Shown here in pieces: positions 12,373 to 26,107 of a stretch of DNA of 64,000 nt. How positions within the stretch are numbered: position 1 is the stretch's first letter; each line of letters starts with the position of its first letter. Under the pieces are notes generated by a model. The model saw nothing but the letters and a program-made list of their open reading frames with translations. It made no database searches and was not told the origin of the DNA. A program made the translations under genes and the position numbers. Source of the DNA: Balanoglossus misakiensis (taxonomy: Eukaryota > Hemichordata); contig CM082584.2 of NCBI GenBank assembly GCA_040954595.2, positions 3,100,001-3,164,000 of the forward strand. Reading direction: 5' to 3'.

Positions 12373-15300
12373 AATTTTACCACGCATGCAATAATTATTG
12401 GACACACTCACACGTGGTTCAAATATAGTTCTCCTCGGTGACGCCAAATGGCTTATCCAACCAGTAAATCTTGGTGTCGAGATGCTAAGACAATCCCCAC
12501 AGAAAGACGTGGTGTCAAGCAGATATGATTTCACATTGGTTTTGAAAGTTTCTCAGCTGTTAGGCTCCTTCCTGTCTGTCTTTAAGCCCCGGTAGCTGCA
12601 TCGTTTTACACTAGATATTTTTTTTCGCGAACTATCATCCGATGTTTCTTTCACTTTCCAGTAAATCACACCCCGTATTACCGGCATGGGCCGTGTCAGT
12701 GCCGAAATGCCATTGTTTGGTGGCCTCCGCAGTTGGATGACATTGCGCAATCTCAGATTAAACTTTCTTCTTCAAAACCCTGTCACCAAATCTGTCACGT
12801 TAATGGCTGCAGCTTCCGTGCGTTTGTTTGCCAAACCATCACCACTAAGAAATTCAGAGAAGCATGTTCATATTATAAAGAATAAAGTTTCGCAGCTGCG
12901 GGATGACATCGATATAAAAAGCATATTTCGGTTTGTATACAGATTATAAGAGACCTCTTGATTGGACATTAGCTGCGATCGGTCTGGTTTTTATTTTCGA
13001 ATATCACGAACGTCGGCCCGAGGGGGCTGGCGTCAGGCTGCGAGCAATGTTGAAGGTTGAAAGACTTCTGTGATCACTCCTGAAGCGAACAGCTTTCTAA
13101 TGAACATTGACGAGGAAATGCCATAAAAAATTTAAATACCCCTGCTCGACTGGGAATTCTTACAGCATTATTCTGTGTATATTGTGGCAGGTACACTGAC
13201 GTCCGCGCAGAATTGATTTGAAATTTCAAGAGCCAAGTTCGACATGCGCTTATTGTTTGGAAGGGTGTGTTGCTTGAAAATATTTTTTCCCGTTACATTG
13301 TACTTCATGGCATTTCACGGGTGGACCTAGTTTTTGGCAATTCCCTGCCTTACAACTCTGCTGCGGATGATGGACCACGTTCACCAATTAACGACGTCGA
13401 AATGATAGAACCATATAATGGCAGAGTACCTTCTACTACGTCAATTTAAATTAAAGTGATCGAGGGGTCACACTATCAAAATTACTCTCATTAGTATTGA
13501 AGGTATAGCCTTCATCTAAAATTAACTATGAAATGAATCTGAATCTGAGGTCAACGTTATCGCAGTCTTGTAATTTTCCCCTTGCATCTACCTAATCAGT
13601 CACGCATGGCACCCTCGCTTCACATTCTGTAGGATGCTGTGTCGTGGTTATCCACACTGGCATACGCTGTTTAAATAGGGTCATCCCTAAATTCGGGGTC
13701 TAAAACAATGATATTTATAAGGGTAATCAAGTAATGCACCCCTAAAACTGTCAGATAACTTATGCATTTCTTCGTGTTGTGAAACAAATTTCTAATATAG
13801 ATAAGTAAGGAGCCCGAACGCTCAAAGTCACGGTATGCTTTATACATTTTTAATGTACATGCATGTTTTATATGTCTTATTGCATAAAGCCTTCCCCAGG
13901 ACAGATGTGTAAAACACGTTCTTCCCTAAGGATAGGTTTGTAAGATCTCCGCAATTCCTCCGACCCTCGCAAAACCGTGAAGATCCCTAGCGAAACTGGA
14001 TACATTACAGAGTCAAGCGTAAGAACCCAACAAAGATAACCGAGTCATCATTTCCCTCTGTCCAATATTCGCATGCATGTGCTGTACTAGGAAAGTCCCT
14101 ATCTCACAATGCTGTTCAAATTTCACTGCCTTATCAATGGTGTGAGTGGCGCCCAATTACCGGTAGAGTGATGTGAAAGTAGATCGATGATATAAATCGT
14201 GCTAGGGGTTTTTCATTAATGCTTTTATACTTATGAATAAAAATGGCCGTATAATTGGTCTCCCGTGCCTTGTCTTAAGTGCGAAGAAGTCAACCTATAT
14301 CCATTTAGCCGAGAAAGGGTCGCGTATCTCCAGATGATATAGGCAGCTTAGGCGTCAGACTATACATAGGTTATCAGCATAGGCCAAACTGCACAATCAC
14401 GACGCTTTTCCCACATTAGTGAGACGTCTGACACTTCAACTCAAGGACGTCAGCAAATAAAATAAGCATTGTGTCATCATCATTCACGTTAAAATTAAAG
14501 GAAACGAACCGATTCCATAGTATATCGAAGACACGCCGCTTCGCAGATCCAGGGTGTACCATAGATATATCGCCCCAATTTTTATTGAGGAACAGAATCG
14601 CATTATCCCATTTAGTTTTTATCAAGCCAAATGGTTGATTGCTTGTGGTGTTGAAGGGGCATATAATTAAAGATAACACGAATGAGATAACACGTTTTAG
14701 ACTTACCATGGGGTCTCATACGTGGGCTGTGGCATGCAGTAACGCTACAGGAATTATGACCAGCGCTTTATGTATGTCCCATTCACTGTTAAATGAAAAT
14801 AATTTCAGATGCGAATAATATAGTAAAGAGACAGCACAGCTACTGCAGATTTTACGAATTGGGATTCACGTGGTCAGAGGTGTTAACAACGTGTAATTGG
14901 CGACAAGAATACGAGACTAAGCATCGAATTGAAAAATTTCCCGAATACCGCCTTATTGAAAGAGCTACATCACTGGACTCATTAAATCAGCGACAATTTC
15001 GGTTCTAGTTTCTTCTGACGACAAGCAAGCAATAATCTGCTGGGACCCCCCAACCATTAAACCATTACATTAGACATAATTCATGCCAGGCAAAAAATAC
15101 ATCATCTTCATTTTTAAAGCATGCCCGCTTGCAAGGATTATATTATTTGCTGAAAGGTTAGAGTAATTTGGTTTCCGTTCAATTCTTGTTAGGACTGATT
15201 GTACACAATCGCGGAGAACCTTTGCTGCCCAATCAATATAAACGCAGAAGTATGTCGTCTCGGCCTGTTGTTTATGAAAAGACGGAAGTGTGAAATTTGT

Positions 15301-15876
15301 ACTTGGTAGAGAGAAAGTAAAATGAAATAGGCTTAAGACTTTCGAGTCTAGGGAAGACTATGCCACTATATATGGGGAAGGGTCAACGTGTACAGGAAAT
15401 GTAGCATTAGGTCACAATACCTTCGAGATTTCGCGGAGTTAGAAAGCGCAGAAAGAAAATCAGCTGGAGACTTGTCAGAAAGCCACATTCTGCAATAATG
15501 CGCTCCAGTTTCCTGAATCCTGTCACGAAGCTTAGGTAGAAGAAGCTGAATTAAAAGGATCGCGGAATACCATTACATAGTGGCATATGCGTGCAACAGG
15601 CTAAGACATCAATTTTCTCCCATATGGAAAATGGATTTATTTGATGTGAATTGGATACTCCTGTTTGACAGGTATTGATAAAATCTAATTATGATGATCA
15701 ACTCGAGCCTTTAGATATTATTAGATACCTCCATCTTCAAGGAAAATGTCAAAGCGTCATTACAACAGTCGCTCATATTATACTCACAATTTTACGCAGA
15801 AAAGCTAACTGATAAGCGATTTTCTAGCAAACGTACAAAATACCTATAATAGTTAGAGTAACAACCGTAAACTTCT

Positions 15877-15946
15877 GTGAGTCTGTCTGTCTCTGTCTGT
15901 CTGTCTGTCTCTGTCTGTCTGTCTGTCTCTCTCTCTCTCCCCCTCG
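15877..15946. repeat. (CTGT)n/(CT)n microsatellite
   Basis: Repeated CTGT blocks interrupted by CTCTGT and ending in CT dinucleotides. It is an ordinary compound microsatellite in intergenic DNA. Confidence 0.85.
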
Positions 15947-18900
15947 AGCTCTCCCATCTCTGTCTCAGTGTCACGACATGTTGCGTGGTTTCCGCCATTA
16001 ATAGGTGATCATTTATTTCCCCCGCGAACCGCATGTCGCGACGTCGCCCACATTTCATAAAAGAATAAAGACATTGACGTAAATGGTCTAATTAATTCAC
16101 TGACAGCATTGCAAGCGTCATTCATATTCCCTTTCTGTCGTGAGAATTGAAAAAGAAATGCTTTCAGCAAAATCCGGTGCGTTTTAATGATATTAAAATA
16201 ATGACTGGAAGGTGTTGTGTTCATTCTTGCTCTTCAAGTTACACTTGGGAAGTTCGGGAAATAAAACGCTGGAAAACCATTATCCAATTTTCCTTGGCGT
16301 TACATTTTTGGTAATTACCTTTAGGTATTATTTTCAGAGTATGTTTGTTCTGTAGACTTGACGGTTTTTTTGTTAGACTACTTAAAGCCCCACGAACTTC
16401 CATGTTGTATGCATATTTCAATATTCTCATTAGCATATACGGGTGACGCCATTTTGAATGGCAACCGTCCGTATCTCCGTTCATTGTCTTTGTAACGTCA
16501 CGTCCATCTCGCGGCACACAGACGGGTTACAAACGATCATTTCCCAGCGTGCCATCTTAGCCAAATTAAACCCGTCAAGTAAATTTACAATGCTTTCTTC
16601 TTGTATTTTATTGCGATTGCCTTTACTATTTCAGTGTCAACTAGACATTGACTGACTGTACATCAGCAGAACAACGTGAAGCAAATAGGTAAATAAATGA
16701 ACCTCGTAAAGGGGGTTAACATGCTCCATCTGAGACCTGGACATCATCACATTCACGAGCGGTCACCAAAAAAATGAAGAAAGAAAGATGTTGAATATAT
16801 TTGATTTAGGCAAGGTAAAATGGGTTAGACGAAAGCACACAAGTTGACGTTACTGCCTCACATATATAGGGCTGGAACAAATAAACCGTTTTTCGTCTTG
16901 TCGGAAGAAGCACGCACGAAACAAGACGCTGAAAGGAAGCGATTGTATGTGTACAGATAATGTTCACGTCAGTTTTGACAGCTTAAGAGCGGATTCGGTC
17001 TGGACTACTCTGATGATGGCCCGGAGGAAAAGGAGATCGTCACCGGCGGTCTGGCAGGGGGAAAAACCACGTCTTCGATAATTGATGGACTGTGGTGAAA
17101 TTACCATTTGCCAGGTCAAGAGAAGCCCCACAAAATCCAATGCCTCATTAAAACACAATCAGCGTAGATAGTTTCCGCGAATCGGAGCAGTTCAATGATT
17201 CCGGATTTAATTACAAATGACCATTTACTAAAAACTGGCCGGGGTGTCTACGGACACGGTGTGAGGGTATAAAGTAAGCCCCGAGTACACGAGTCAAATT
17301 ATCCGAAAATATTTGCCGTTTTATTTCCCACATCTGGGTAATCTTCCGCCTAAGAAACAATCGCGAGTTGCAATCAAGTGTTGGCGTCAGTACGAGACAC
17401 TACGGTAATTGAAGAAACATGCCCGATATCTTTTGACGACCTCGCCGACCTTAAACTTTCGGCTATGGTGCTAATATATCCGCAGATAAGGTCCCACACA
17501 GGTAAGTACCGCGCGCTATCGCCAATACTGTGATATGATCTGCGGTGTAGTGAGTCGTTACGTGAGGGCGGTTGTCTCCAAACTAGTCACCCTGACTGAG
17601 TTAAAAAGCACCAGGGGGTCAAATTACAGCTGGTGGCAAGGTCATAGTTTCTGTTCTTGATTGGTTTGTCTCCATTCAGTGAACATAGGTCGTCAGCCCA
17701 GAATTCTCCACATAAACGAACATAATTAAAAATCTGGGAGGAAAACATATGTTGCGGAAAATGTTTATACATAACCCCAAACTGTATTTGTCTTTTGTAT
17801 ATTTTCTCAATTTCGTATCATGTAATAGAATATAAGAGCTGTTAGGATATCATTGAAAATCGTCCAGTAGTGGGAAGTAGAGTTCATCTGTTGCGGGTAC
17901 TATAACCAAACAGGAATTGGAGATGTTTTCATGTGATTTATTTTTGGTGGAGGGGAAAGCTTGATTGAACACCTGAGATGACCGTATCAAACAGTGTTCA
18001 TCAAGTCGAAGGTGATTTTAGCTAACAACTTCTGTTCTTCTCAATTTCATTCCGCTGTTGCTATTAAATCAGTGAGCAAAGGTCTTCTTAGTTCGAAAAC
18101 AAAAAAAAGCAAATGGGTAATACACGGACAGAGGTGTCGTATACCTGTTAATCCAAACCATGGATTGGACGAGGGATTCCTTTCAGTGTGATTAATTGAT
18201 GGAAATGGAATAGCAGACTCGGTCATTCCATTTGGAACTTGATGGACACCGTTAGTTTGATGGGTTCACCCCAAGTTCAAACTTCTCTCAGCGAACCATT
18301 ACCATCAATCAAGCAGAAAACTTGGCATTTACTTTGATGATGTGATCTGAAGGCCATTTGAACCTTTTTGACGGCATCGTTGATGACTACTTTTGTATAC
18401 GTTGCATTCTAGTCACGCCGTCACCAGCTCATATAAAGTGCATCGACATTGCAAACGTCGTTTTTTTCCCCTCAGAGTGTTCGGACGACCGTTGAAAATG
18501 ACCACGTTTTATTGTTTCCATATGGTAGTTAAGTGTGTTATTTAAAGATTGTGTGGTGTATGTGCATGAATTTATGAACACGCACGTGTTTACAGAGTTC
18601 GCATTTATGCTGATGTCGCATGGTGTGTTTCCACGTGATTCAAAGGATAAATGCTGGGCTATTTTAGATATGGGGATTCAGCCGAGTGGCTCAGTTTGCC
18701 TGTTAAATGACAAAGGGAAATTCGCTGCCCTCTATTGTTGCGGAAAGTGACAGAGAACACTCTGTGAATAAATATGCACGAAATAAAGGAAGGACGTAAT
18801 AATACGTATCCGTATACTGAAACTGATCTAATGTGTAATTCCGGGTGCGTATAGTGGGCATCATGCTAATCCAGATGTCCACGCTGATCACATCACGACA

Positions 18901-20634
18901 ACAAGCAATAAATAAAGCCATTGACTTTACTTAAAAGTGAAAGGTAAGAAGATCAACAAACAATAAAGGCAACCGATAAATTTCATCCCTATCTGCCTTC
19001 TGACGTCAAGATCCCGGAAATATATCTCACCAGATTCAGTTCACAGAGAAACCCCGTCGGGCCATTCAGTAAATACGAGGACGTGGGCCGAAGGAATTAA
19101 GAGAAGATCCCGCACTTCAATAAGCTTTGATTACACCCTCAGTACCGAAGTTACTCTTAGCAAATGACACATCGTTGAGAAAAATTACTTCCAGCAAACT
19201 GAATGACACATCGTTGAAAAATTCTTGCGTGAATCACGTTTTGCAAACACGCACTGCACGTGCATATATAATCGACGTTAATCGATCTGAGATTCTGTAA
19301 TCGAATATTTGCGTTAACAAGAGATGCGTATTTTCAGCTATGAGATGTGAAAACTAAGCCTGTTTTATACTTGGGCACTGAACGCCTATATTTCCACGAG
19401 AAGACATGACAGTGAGCATTATGTTCTCGTCGTTGGCGGCAAGTCAACTCTAAAAAAATATTGTAGGCCTTAAAGTCAGCTAGGAAACAGTCTATTGAGT
19501 CTGGAACGAAAACTGCTTAGGGGATGTAAAATGACACCTGCATTGTAGGAAAAGTCAATTTCCTAATGAATCTGATTTCGGGGTTCTGTCTCAACGTTCA
19601 TAGGTTTCTTAAATATGACTTCAAGTTTAGTGAAACAGACATCGAACTGTACACTATGTAGGCCTATTAATCCATTCGAATTAGAGACAAGTTGTCAGAG
19701 AGATATAGTTTTACATCGAGGCCGGCGATTCATCATGGTCGACTAATATTCTGTTCTCCCATTTATCAGCAAAATAATTTCAAAATATCAAATTTCAGAC
19801 TGGCTCGTACATTATTAATATGGGTTCATTTTTTTCTGGCTAGCTATGATAAAGCTAATGTATTTTCCGTGCATTCCCTGTTGTTCTGAGAGATGTAAAA
19901 TGTATGAAACTAATTACATAGCCTATCCGGTAGGTATCAAATGGCTGGTTTTTCAAGACGGTTTCAGTCATTGCTAAAGTTTGGGATTGGAAATATTCCT
20001 ACGAATTTATTTTATTGATAAGATAAAGAAATGTGGACGGGTGTGTTACTTATAACGGAAAGGCACCAAATATTTGCTGAAACACACAAATGTACCAGTT
20101 TTGGTCCCCATTGTACATACCGTATTCAGGTCCATTTGACCTTTGACCCTTTAAGCAGAACTATACAGCATTGATACATGCACATACAGCATTATCAACT
20201 CTACTTCCGAAGATTGTGAGAATTCATCATCAATGCACGTCACTCGGCAAACACCTTGCCAGTTTGTGCTTTTAATGAGCTATACTTCATATTTACAACA
20301 ATTAAAGAATAAAGTTTCTTACCCATATTTGAAACACTCCAAAACTTGTAAAGTGTTCTGCATAATGAAACGAGGGTTTGAAGTGACCAGCACTTGTCCC
20401 AGTAAAGCAACAAAAAAGTACTCTGACCATGATGTAACAACTACTGACAAGGGTGCATTGTAACAACAGGACATGTAATAAAAGCTATGCATATCACCCG
20501 TTTTTCTAAACCTAATATGTATGCGCTGCTTGGCGACATAAAGTGTCTTCTGAGGTGCACAGAACGTGTTACACGACGTGTGTGAGAAAATTAAAGGCAC
20601 AGAGGTTAATCTTTTTGCATTTATGAGTAACTAA

Positions 20635-21411
20635 GGGACCGTTCAGTTTTTACGGCCGGGGGGGGGGGGCGGCAAAATCTAGGGGGGGGGGTCACTTAAA
20701 GTTTGAAGTCCACAAGGGGGGGGGTCATCTGTTTTTTTTAAACGTTTAGGGGGGGGGGGTCACATACTTTTGCCACCGAACTTTTGGTTTTGATTCCACA
20801 AAATTGCAGTTTCGCACCCTTTATTTTACAAAATTTTCTAATGTGGGAGGGGGACACCCCCTCCCACACCCACCCCCTTCATTCTCCGCCACATATATTT
20901 ATAAATGATGTCATGACAAGATGACGCCAAATCTTCTAACTTTGAGTGGAGTGGCAAAAAGTAAAATTGGTCCTCCCAAACATTGAGATAATTTGCTTTC
21001 GAGTTCATTAAAATGCAACTTTGCGCTACATATTTTACAAACTTTTCTTACGCCCACCCCCGCCACTTTTCTTGTTTTACCGATTCTACCGACTTGTCAT
21101 TTTAATTTGTTCATAGATTTCTTTATTGCAACGATATACTATTATATACTTCAATAATACTTTAAGAAATATAGAATTTAGGTGTGAGGAGCCTCATTCC
21201 CTTTATTGCATACAGTGTACATAGGATCAGGACGGCGAATGTTTTGGGCGTGGGGGGGGGGGGTCATCATATTTTTGGGTCTGTCAAAGGGGGGGTCATC
21301 ATTTTTTGGTCCTGGGTGAAGGGGGGGGGGTCGGCCTGATTTTGAGAACCGATGACACAAACTTGCCAGCCCCCCCCCCCCCCCCCCCCGCCGTAAAAAC
21401 TGAACGGTCCC
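20635..21411 (+). mobile_element. PIF/Harbinger-type MITE, copy 1 (777 bp)
   Basis: The left end begins GGGACCGTTCAGTTTTTACG and the right end is its exact reverse complement. Both sides carry a TAA duplication (20632-20634 and 21412-21414), the 3-bp TWA target of PIF/Harbinger elements. No transposase frame is present, so it is non-autonomous. The interior holds many runs of 8 or more G (or C), each followed by GTCA/TGAC-type sequence. A second copy lies in the opposite orientation at 37177-37980. Confidence 0.85.
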
Positions 21412-22298
21412 TAAATGAGGATGTTGTGTAATGTGTCAAACTTTGTGGAATGAAGTTTTTCATTAGACACTGTATGAAGGCGTGAATTTCAACAGTAACC
21501 TGTCAGAAATGAAATTCTGGCACCCAACTTTGCGTAAACACGGTTGCATCTGTTGACGAGTACAAAATAATCAACTTACGCAACAAACACACAAGTACCG
21601 GTACACTGGGAAAAAGTCATTGATGATGACAGTCCCAACAGAGTTATTACTCTGATTGATTTAGATGTAAGAACATCTTGTACAATGTCTTACTACAAAT
21701 GTGACAGAAAGTTAACTAAGAAATCATGGAAGACACACTTTGATGTGTAAAATGACCAAAGAATTGCTCTGTTCTTGAAAAAGCAAGTGGCCGACTGGAT
21801 ATTAGTTTTATAAACAATTAGTTAAATGTAAGTTGGTGCTTACATTTTTATACACGTATATAGATAGAAGAGTGCTTTATATTTTCATAAACACCAACAG
21901 ACTTCTATTGGGCAATGGATGCGCGGTGATAAAACCCCCAATCCTGAAAACCCACTCCAGCATTGCTAGCATTGCTCTATCACTGAAGCAACCTGTGTGC
22001 AACGCAAGCTGCTTGTGAAAGCAGACACACATCAAGACATCTGAATTTGGCAACAACTACATGAGGTAGCCTTTCTACGAGAAACTTTTTTGCAGCTTTA
22101 CAAGTTAATGGTTTCACATATTTGTTGGTGGGCTACAGTTGTCCAACTTCAAAAAAAGAGGCATGGAGTCAACAGCCCGACCCTTTTTCACAAGAGAGGA
22201 AACCTGCTTGCGGTTGAAATTAACACCAAGGTCACAAATCCATCATGAAATAAGACAACTCTGTGTTGCCTGGATGGCAAAAGTCTTCTTCACACAAA

Positions 22299-25104
22299 TC
22301 ATAATTTCCTGCCTCTTCTTCTCATGGCTGCTGTGCATTGTGGACAATACCATTTACCCTTCGGCGCTTCTGATAGTCCAACACAGCCATAGTGGAACCA
22401 CTCTCCATTGGGACACTGGAAGATGGGATATGGAGAAACTTATTGATATTACCAAGGTGGAGATATGGCAGTATACTGCATTACACTGCACTAACATTAC
22501 CATATTGTATAGTCATGAAGATCCAGAAGACAACATTGACACCCCAGATACTGTATGCACCCTTCCAGATAAGTGTGCAGTGTACACTGACATGTATAAG
22601 ACCTGTTTACAAGATGGGGCACACTGACACTTACACACTAATACATACGAACTTACTGACATCACTGCTGTCACACACCCAGAAATTTGCTCCACAAACC
22701 AAATTCATCATGATCACCGGACAGACAGCTAAAGACACACACACACATTTACTTACATCGTCATTGTCACAGCCAACCATTTCACCATAGGAGACTTGAT
22801 TACAGACACAGTATCTTGGTTCATTGGGATCAAACGTCCAATCTGGTTCTACAGCTGCACTTTCGACAACCGCTTCTGGGACAACCTCAGGTGGGGGTGG
22901 TGCTGGTTCAGTCTTGTAAGATGCTGTACTACTTCTTGAAGTTTGTCTGGAAGAATCATAATGATAGTATACTGTATGATGAATTTGACTTTTTACTTGG
23001 GTAAAAATCTGCCAAATGTAATACAGGAGCATAACATGTGAATACCAGTACAACACAATTTACTGACCAAAAATTAAATGATCGAAGTATTCATGAGTTA
23101 TGCCACAGTCTTGAGTGACCATGGGTAAGCCAACATACAGGGCACTAGTCGAGCTTGTCGTGTAGCATGTTTCACTAAAAATAAATTATGTCAAAGAGAA
23201 ACTAAAATAATCAAAATAAACCCCAAAGTGAGCAACTTTTGCCCCTGTAAAGCTCCAGGATTTTGCAAGAGCGTTGACCTTCCAGGGTTGGCAGGTGTAC
23301 TCACTTTTTATTACTTCTCTGTGACCTTGAATCTGTAGATTTGGTCTCAGCAGCAACAGCAGGAGAGGCAGTGGTAGCTGTGGGGGCGTTGTACGTCCCT
23401 GTGTAACCGGACATTTGAGACAAATCAGCGCCGCTTCGGCTTCACTGGCAAAGTTGGACAACACTTTCTCTGGTTTGGCTTTCTTCTCTATGTGGTTTTC
23501 AATGGCAGTGTATTTCCTTTCTGTAGGTGAAGACAAACGTGTAAAATGTTCTCATCACTGTGTCATTTTGCCAGAGCAAAGTTTAACACAGGTTGGATTA
23601 AATTCAACAATGCTATTCCAATGGGATTTACTCAAAGAGTACATTTGCTCCAGGTGTGAACTAGTGATTATTGATGTGACAAGAATTAAAACATTTCTGT
23701 ATCAAAACTGAGTTACACTTACTTTCTCTGTGACGATGATTCTGTTGCACAGGGGCGTCAAGCTCTAGTGATCCTATACGAAATGAATCAAAATCAATCA
23801 AAACATTTACAACAGTGTCGAAGAAGAAAATCCCCACTGCCACATGTATCATGCAATCAACTACAGATATTCACAAGTTGCTTCACATATTGGAATGTTC
23901 TGTACCATCAACTCACTATTTCCTTCAGTACACACACACAGGAAATTCACAACAAAACATGCAGGTGCCCAAGGATGACCACTGAATAAAAATACTTTTG
24001 TGTTAGTGAACTTTTTTTTTCATAATGTATTTAAACTGACTCTTGGAAAACAGTATCTTACTTCTTTCTAGTATTTCAGTAACACCTGCATTGTCGGCTT
24101 CTAGTTCCATTTTGAATTTGTTAAGCTCTTGGTCAAGTTTACGAAGATGTCTATCAACCTGAAAGAGAAGTAGAACTTAGTGCAAAGACTTTTGTATATT
24201 TGATGACATCATTCAGGCAAACTCAGCTATGTGTGCAACATGCAGACAATCACATATGTTGCAACAGGGGCTTTAATAAGCCACCATGTATTGTTAATAA
24301 GCATGAATAATCTTTTACTTTAAATTAAACTTAAACAATTAATAAAAGTGGGAATTCATCAAATTTCCCCCCTTACATTAACTACAGATTCAAATCGTCA
24401 AAAAAGATCTAATTTCATTGTTTAGGGCATTGCAGCTTTAATTTATCTTTCACTTCAAGGCCAAACAATATAATATAATGTACGCTGCATAAATTATGCA
24501 AATTGTCTTACCAAGTCATAGATTTGGTTTGCAAGTTGTACTTTTTCGTCGGCATCTTCAAGCGCTTTGTAATAGTCCTAAGAAAATGAAGTAGGGAGGT
24601 GATGATGAAATAACGTCAGTGCATATCCTAATATAAAGAAAAATGCGTTTAACAATGCCAATATAATTTTGTGAGACAATGAAGTGATACTCACTTTTCT
24701 AATTTTCTCGTATTCCTGGTCTCGCTGTTCTGGTTTCATTTTCTTGCCGTTATTGAAGAAATTCTTCACTCGCACATCCAAGTTGTCCATTGCATCTGCA
24801 AGGCAAATTCATTTTTTTCAGTAAAGGCAAAAGAGAATACAATGAAAAGAACGCAAAGTCGACATGTCAAACAGGCATGAAATCCTTACTTTGGACTTGC
24901 AAATCCATTTCGCGTATTTCCGTGAACCTCTCTCGGAGATCCATCGGCAGCTGTTCGATCACTGTGAAAAGATATAGGAATACGGCAGTTACAATCAGTA
25001 TTTGGGACTAAACAACCCCCTAGTACAAAACAAGGATCTTTCAATGTTGTATGGATGTCAGGAAACACACACTTACTTTCCAAATAGTCTTCTAAGTACA
25101 ACAT
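22299..25104 (-). CDS. ING3: ING3, inhibitor of growth family member 3 (PHD-finger subunit of NuA4/TIP60)
   Basis: Nine coding exons on the minus strand: 25104-25077, 24961-24890, 24795-24695, 24577-24512, 24158-24062, 23773-23723, 23520-23305, 22946-22757 and 22415-22299. All introns are GT-AG. The N-terminus (MLYLEDYLE, then [13 protein letters not shown]) and the following helical ING domain match vertebrate ING3 almost residue for residue through LERRSLELD. The C-terminus is a PHD finger starting at DPNEPRYC, with a complete set of zinc-binding Cys and His residues ending WYCPQCT, then a basic tail (RRRGRK) and stop. In the family this finger reads methylated H3K4 and recruits the NuA4/TIP60 acetyltransferase complex. 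The predicted length is about 312 aa against 418 in human; the serine-rich linker is shorter. Exon 7 is 216 nt, but the splice phases need one more base (see findings). The 3' poly(A) signal was not located. Confidence 0.95.
23305..23520 (-). other. ING3: ING3 exon 7 with internal one-base frame discontinuity
   Basis: The exon enters in the frame that continues EKRKY of the family. It reads well to about [13 protein letters not shown] (near 23430), then becomes leucine-rich nonsense in that frame. In the neighbouring frame the next stretch begins [10 protein letters not shown] and ends RSQRSNK at a good GTGAGT donor, joining exon 8 in correct phase. Entering phase plus leaving phase requires a length of 3n+1; the observed 216 nt is one base short. 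The cause is either an assembly deletion near 23426-23432 or a true one-base deletion. Confidence 0.8.
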
Positions 25105-26107
25105 TTTGGTATGTTTTGAGGCGTTTTAAGCAAATCAATATGGTCGAAATCGGCATCCACAGCCTTTCTTCTTTCACAAAGTATGATACAGTGTTCCTGA
25201 TTGGCTAATGCCACTGACGAGCACCACCGTCTATCCCGTGGGTTTGACACTAAAAACTACCTATGAACGAAATCATAGTAATAAAAGAGCTTATGAATTT
25301 AAATTAACCTTTGCAAAAGTTTTATTACAATCAGAAACACACAGGTATCGTGTTAGTAAAAAATATCGATAAACGAATCACGTTATTCGTTACGGCCGGT
25401 CATTCAACACAGTGTCCACCATCTTGAAACAGCCTCGTTATCGCCTTGGATCGAGTATTATTAACTTTTTGCCGGTGAGGGCGTGCATGCTGGGAAACGC
25501 ATGGACTGGTACAATATGTACATGTACAATGGTGTCGTTTAGATGGTCTCAAGAATTACGACAAAGGTTATCTAATGAATTATCATTACCATTTATTTTT
25601 AAACTTCATGAGCGCGAATACAAAAAATATAAAAGTTCGCCTTTGTGAAGTAGGATCAGTCAAATTACGTGAAAACACACCAGTATTTAAAGACCACATC
25701 GCTTTCGTGACGGTGCCAAGGTTGCCGGGCCCTTTCTTTAGCAGACTGCTGCCATCTGGGAAGAATGAGCCATTTATATTGAGCTGCCAATAGCTCTTTA
25801 CCTGCACCTTCCCGTCCACTTTGCATGTGTATGCATCAGCGGGCGTGTCATCAAGTTGCCGCAGCGTTCTACCAGAGCAAAGGGTCATGTTTCCGGGTTG
25901 ACTCGGACACTTTCGCGTAAACACGCAGACATACCATCAGCCGTGAGTCGGGTCTACTTGTCTGGATTACTTGAGCTGCGCATTTTAAACTTAAAGTGTA
26001 TCCGTCGCATTTATCCGCGAAAGTAGTTTACACTTGGTCGTGATTCGCACCAACTTGTACAGGATGAAAAGGGGACGTTTCTGACGCATAGAACCGATAA
26101 TACGACC
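25105..26107. other. Divergent intergenic region between ING3 and the death-domain gene
   Basis: About 1 kb separates the start codons of two genes transcribed away from each other, so promoters for both should lie here. No TATA box or other decisive motif was recognised. A 112-codon minus-strand frame (listed separately) occupies 25586-25924. Confidence 0.6.
25586..25924 (-). CDS. Unrecognised 112-aa open frame, possibly an exon
   Basis: ATG-initiated frame with an even amino-acid composition through about residue 85, including a stretch around WSLNTGVFS, then a less protein-like tail. A GTAATT donor-like site lies inside the codons following WSLNTGVFS, so only the first part may be exonic. 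I do not recognise the family. It lies upstream of ING3 on the same strand and would share the promoter region of the death-domain gene. It may be chance. Confidence 0.3.
   Translation of the reverse strand: MFTRKCPSQPGNMTLCSGRTLRQLDDTPADAYTCKVDGKVQVKSYWQLNINGSFFPDGSSLLKKGPGNLGTVTKAMWSLNTGVFSRNLTDPTSQRRTFIFFVFALMKFKNKW

Larger units (their letters stand above)
9632..20634. other. Intergenic region, no gene recognised
   Basis: About 11 kb with no exon chain or domain that I can support. A 90-codon open frame on the plus strand at 10203-10474 begins with ATG ATG and is not recognised; it could be chance. Simple CTGT/CTCT-rich repeats lie near 11422-11450, 12317-12372 and 15881-15945. The remainder looks like unique, AT-rich non-coding DNA. 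Confidence 0.55.

Noticed and set aside
22631-22756. Minus-strand frame continuing past ING3 exon 8
   Set aside because: A GTAAGT donor at 22756 ends the exon, and the true remainder of the PHD finger is found in the exon at 22299-22415.
22139-22790. Plus-strand frames of 162 and 132 codons
   Set aside because: They overlap the final ING3 exon and intron in antisense and lack domain features.
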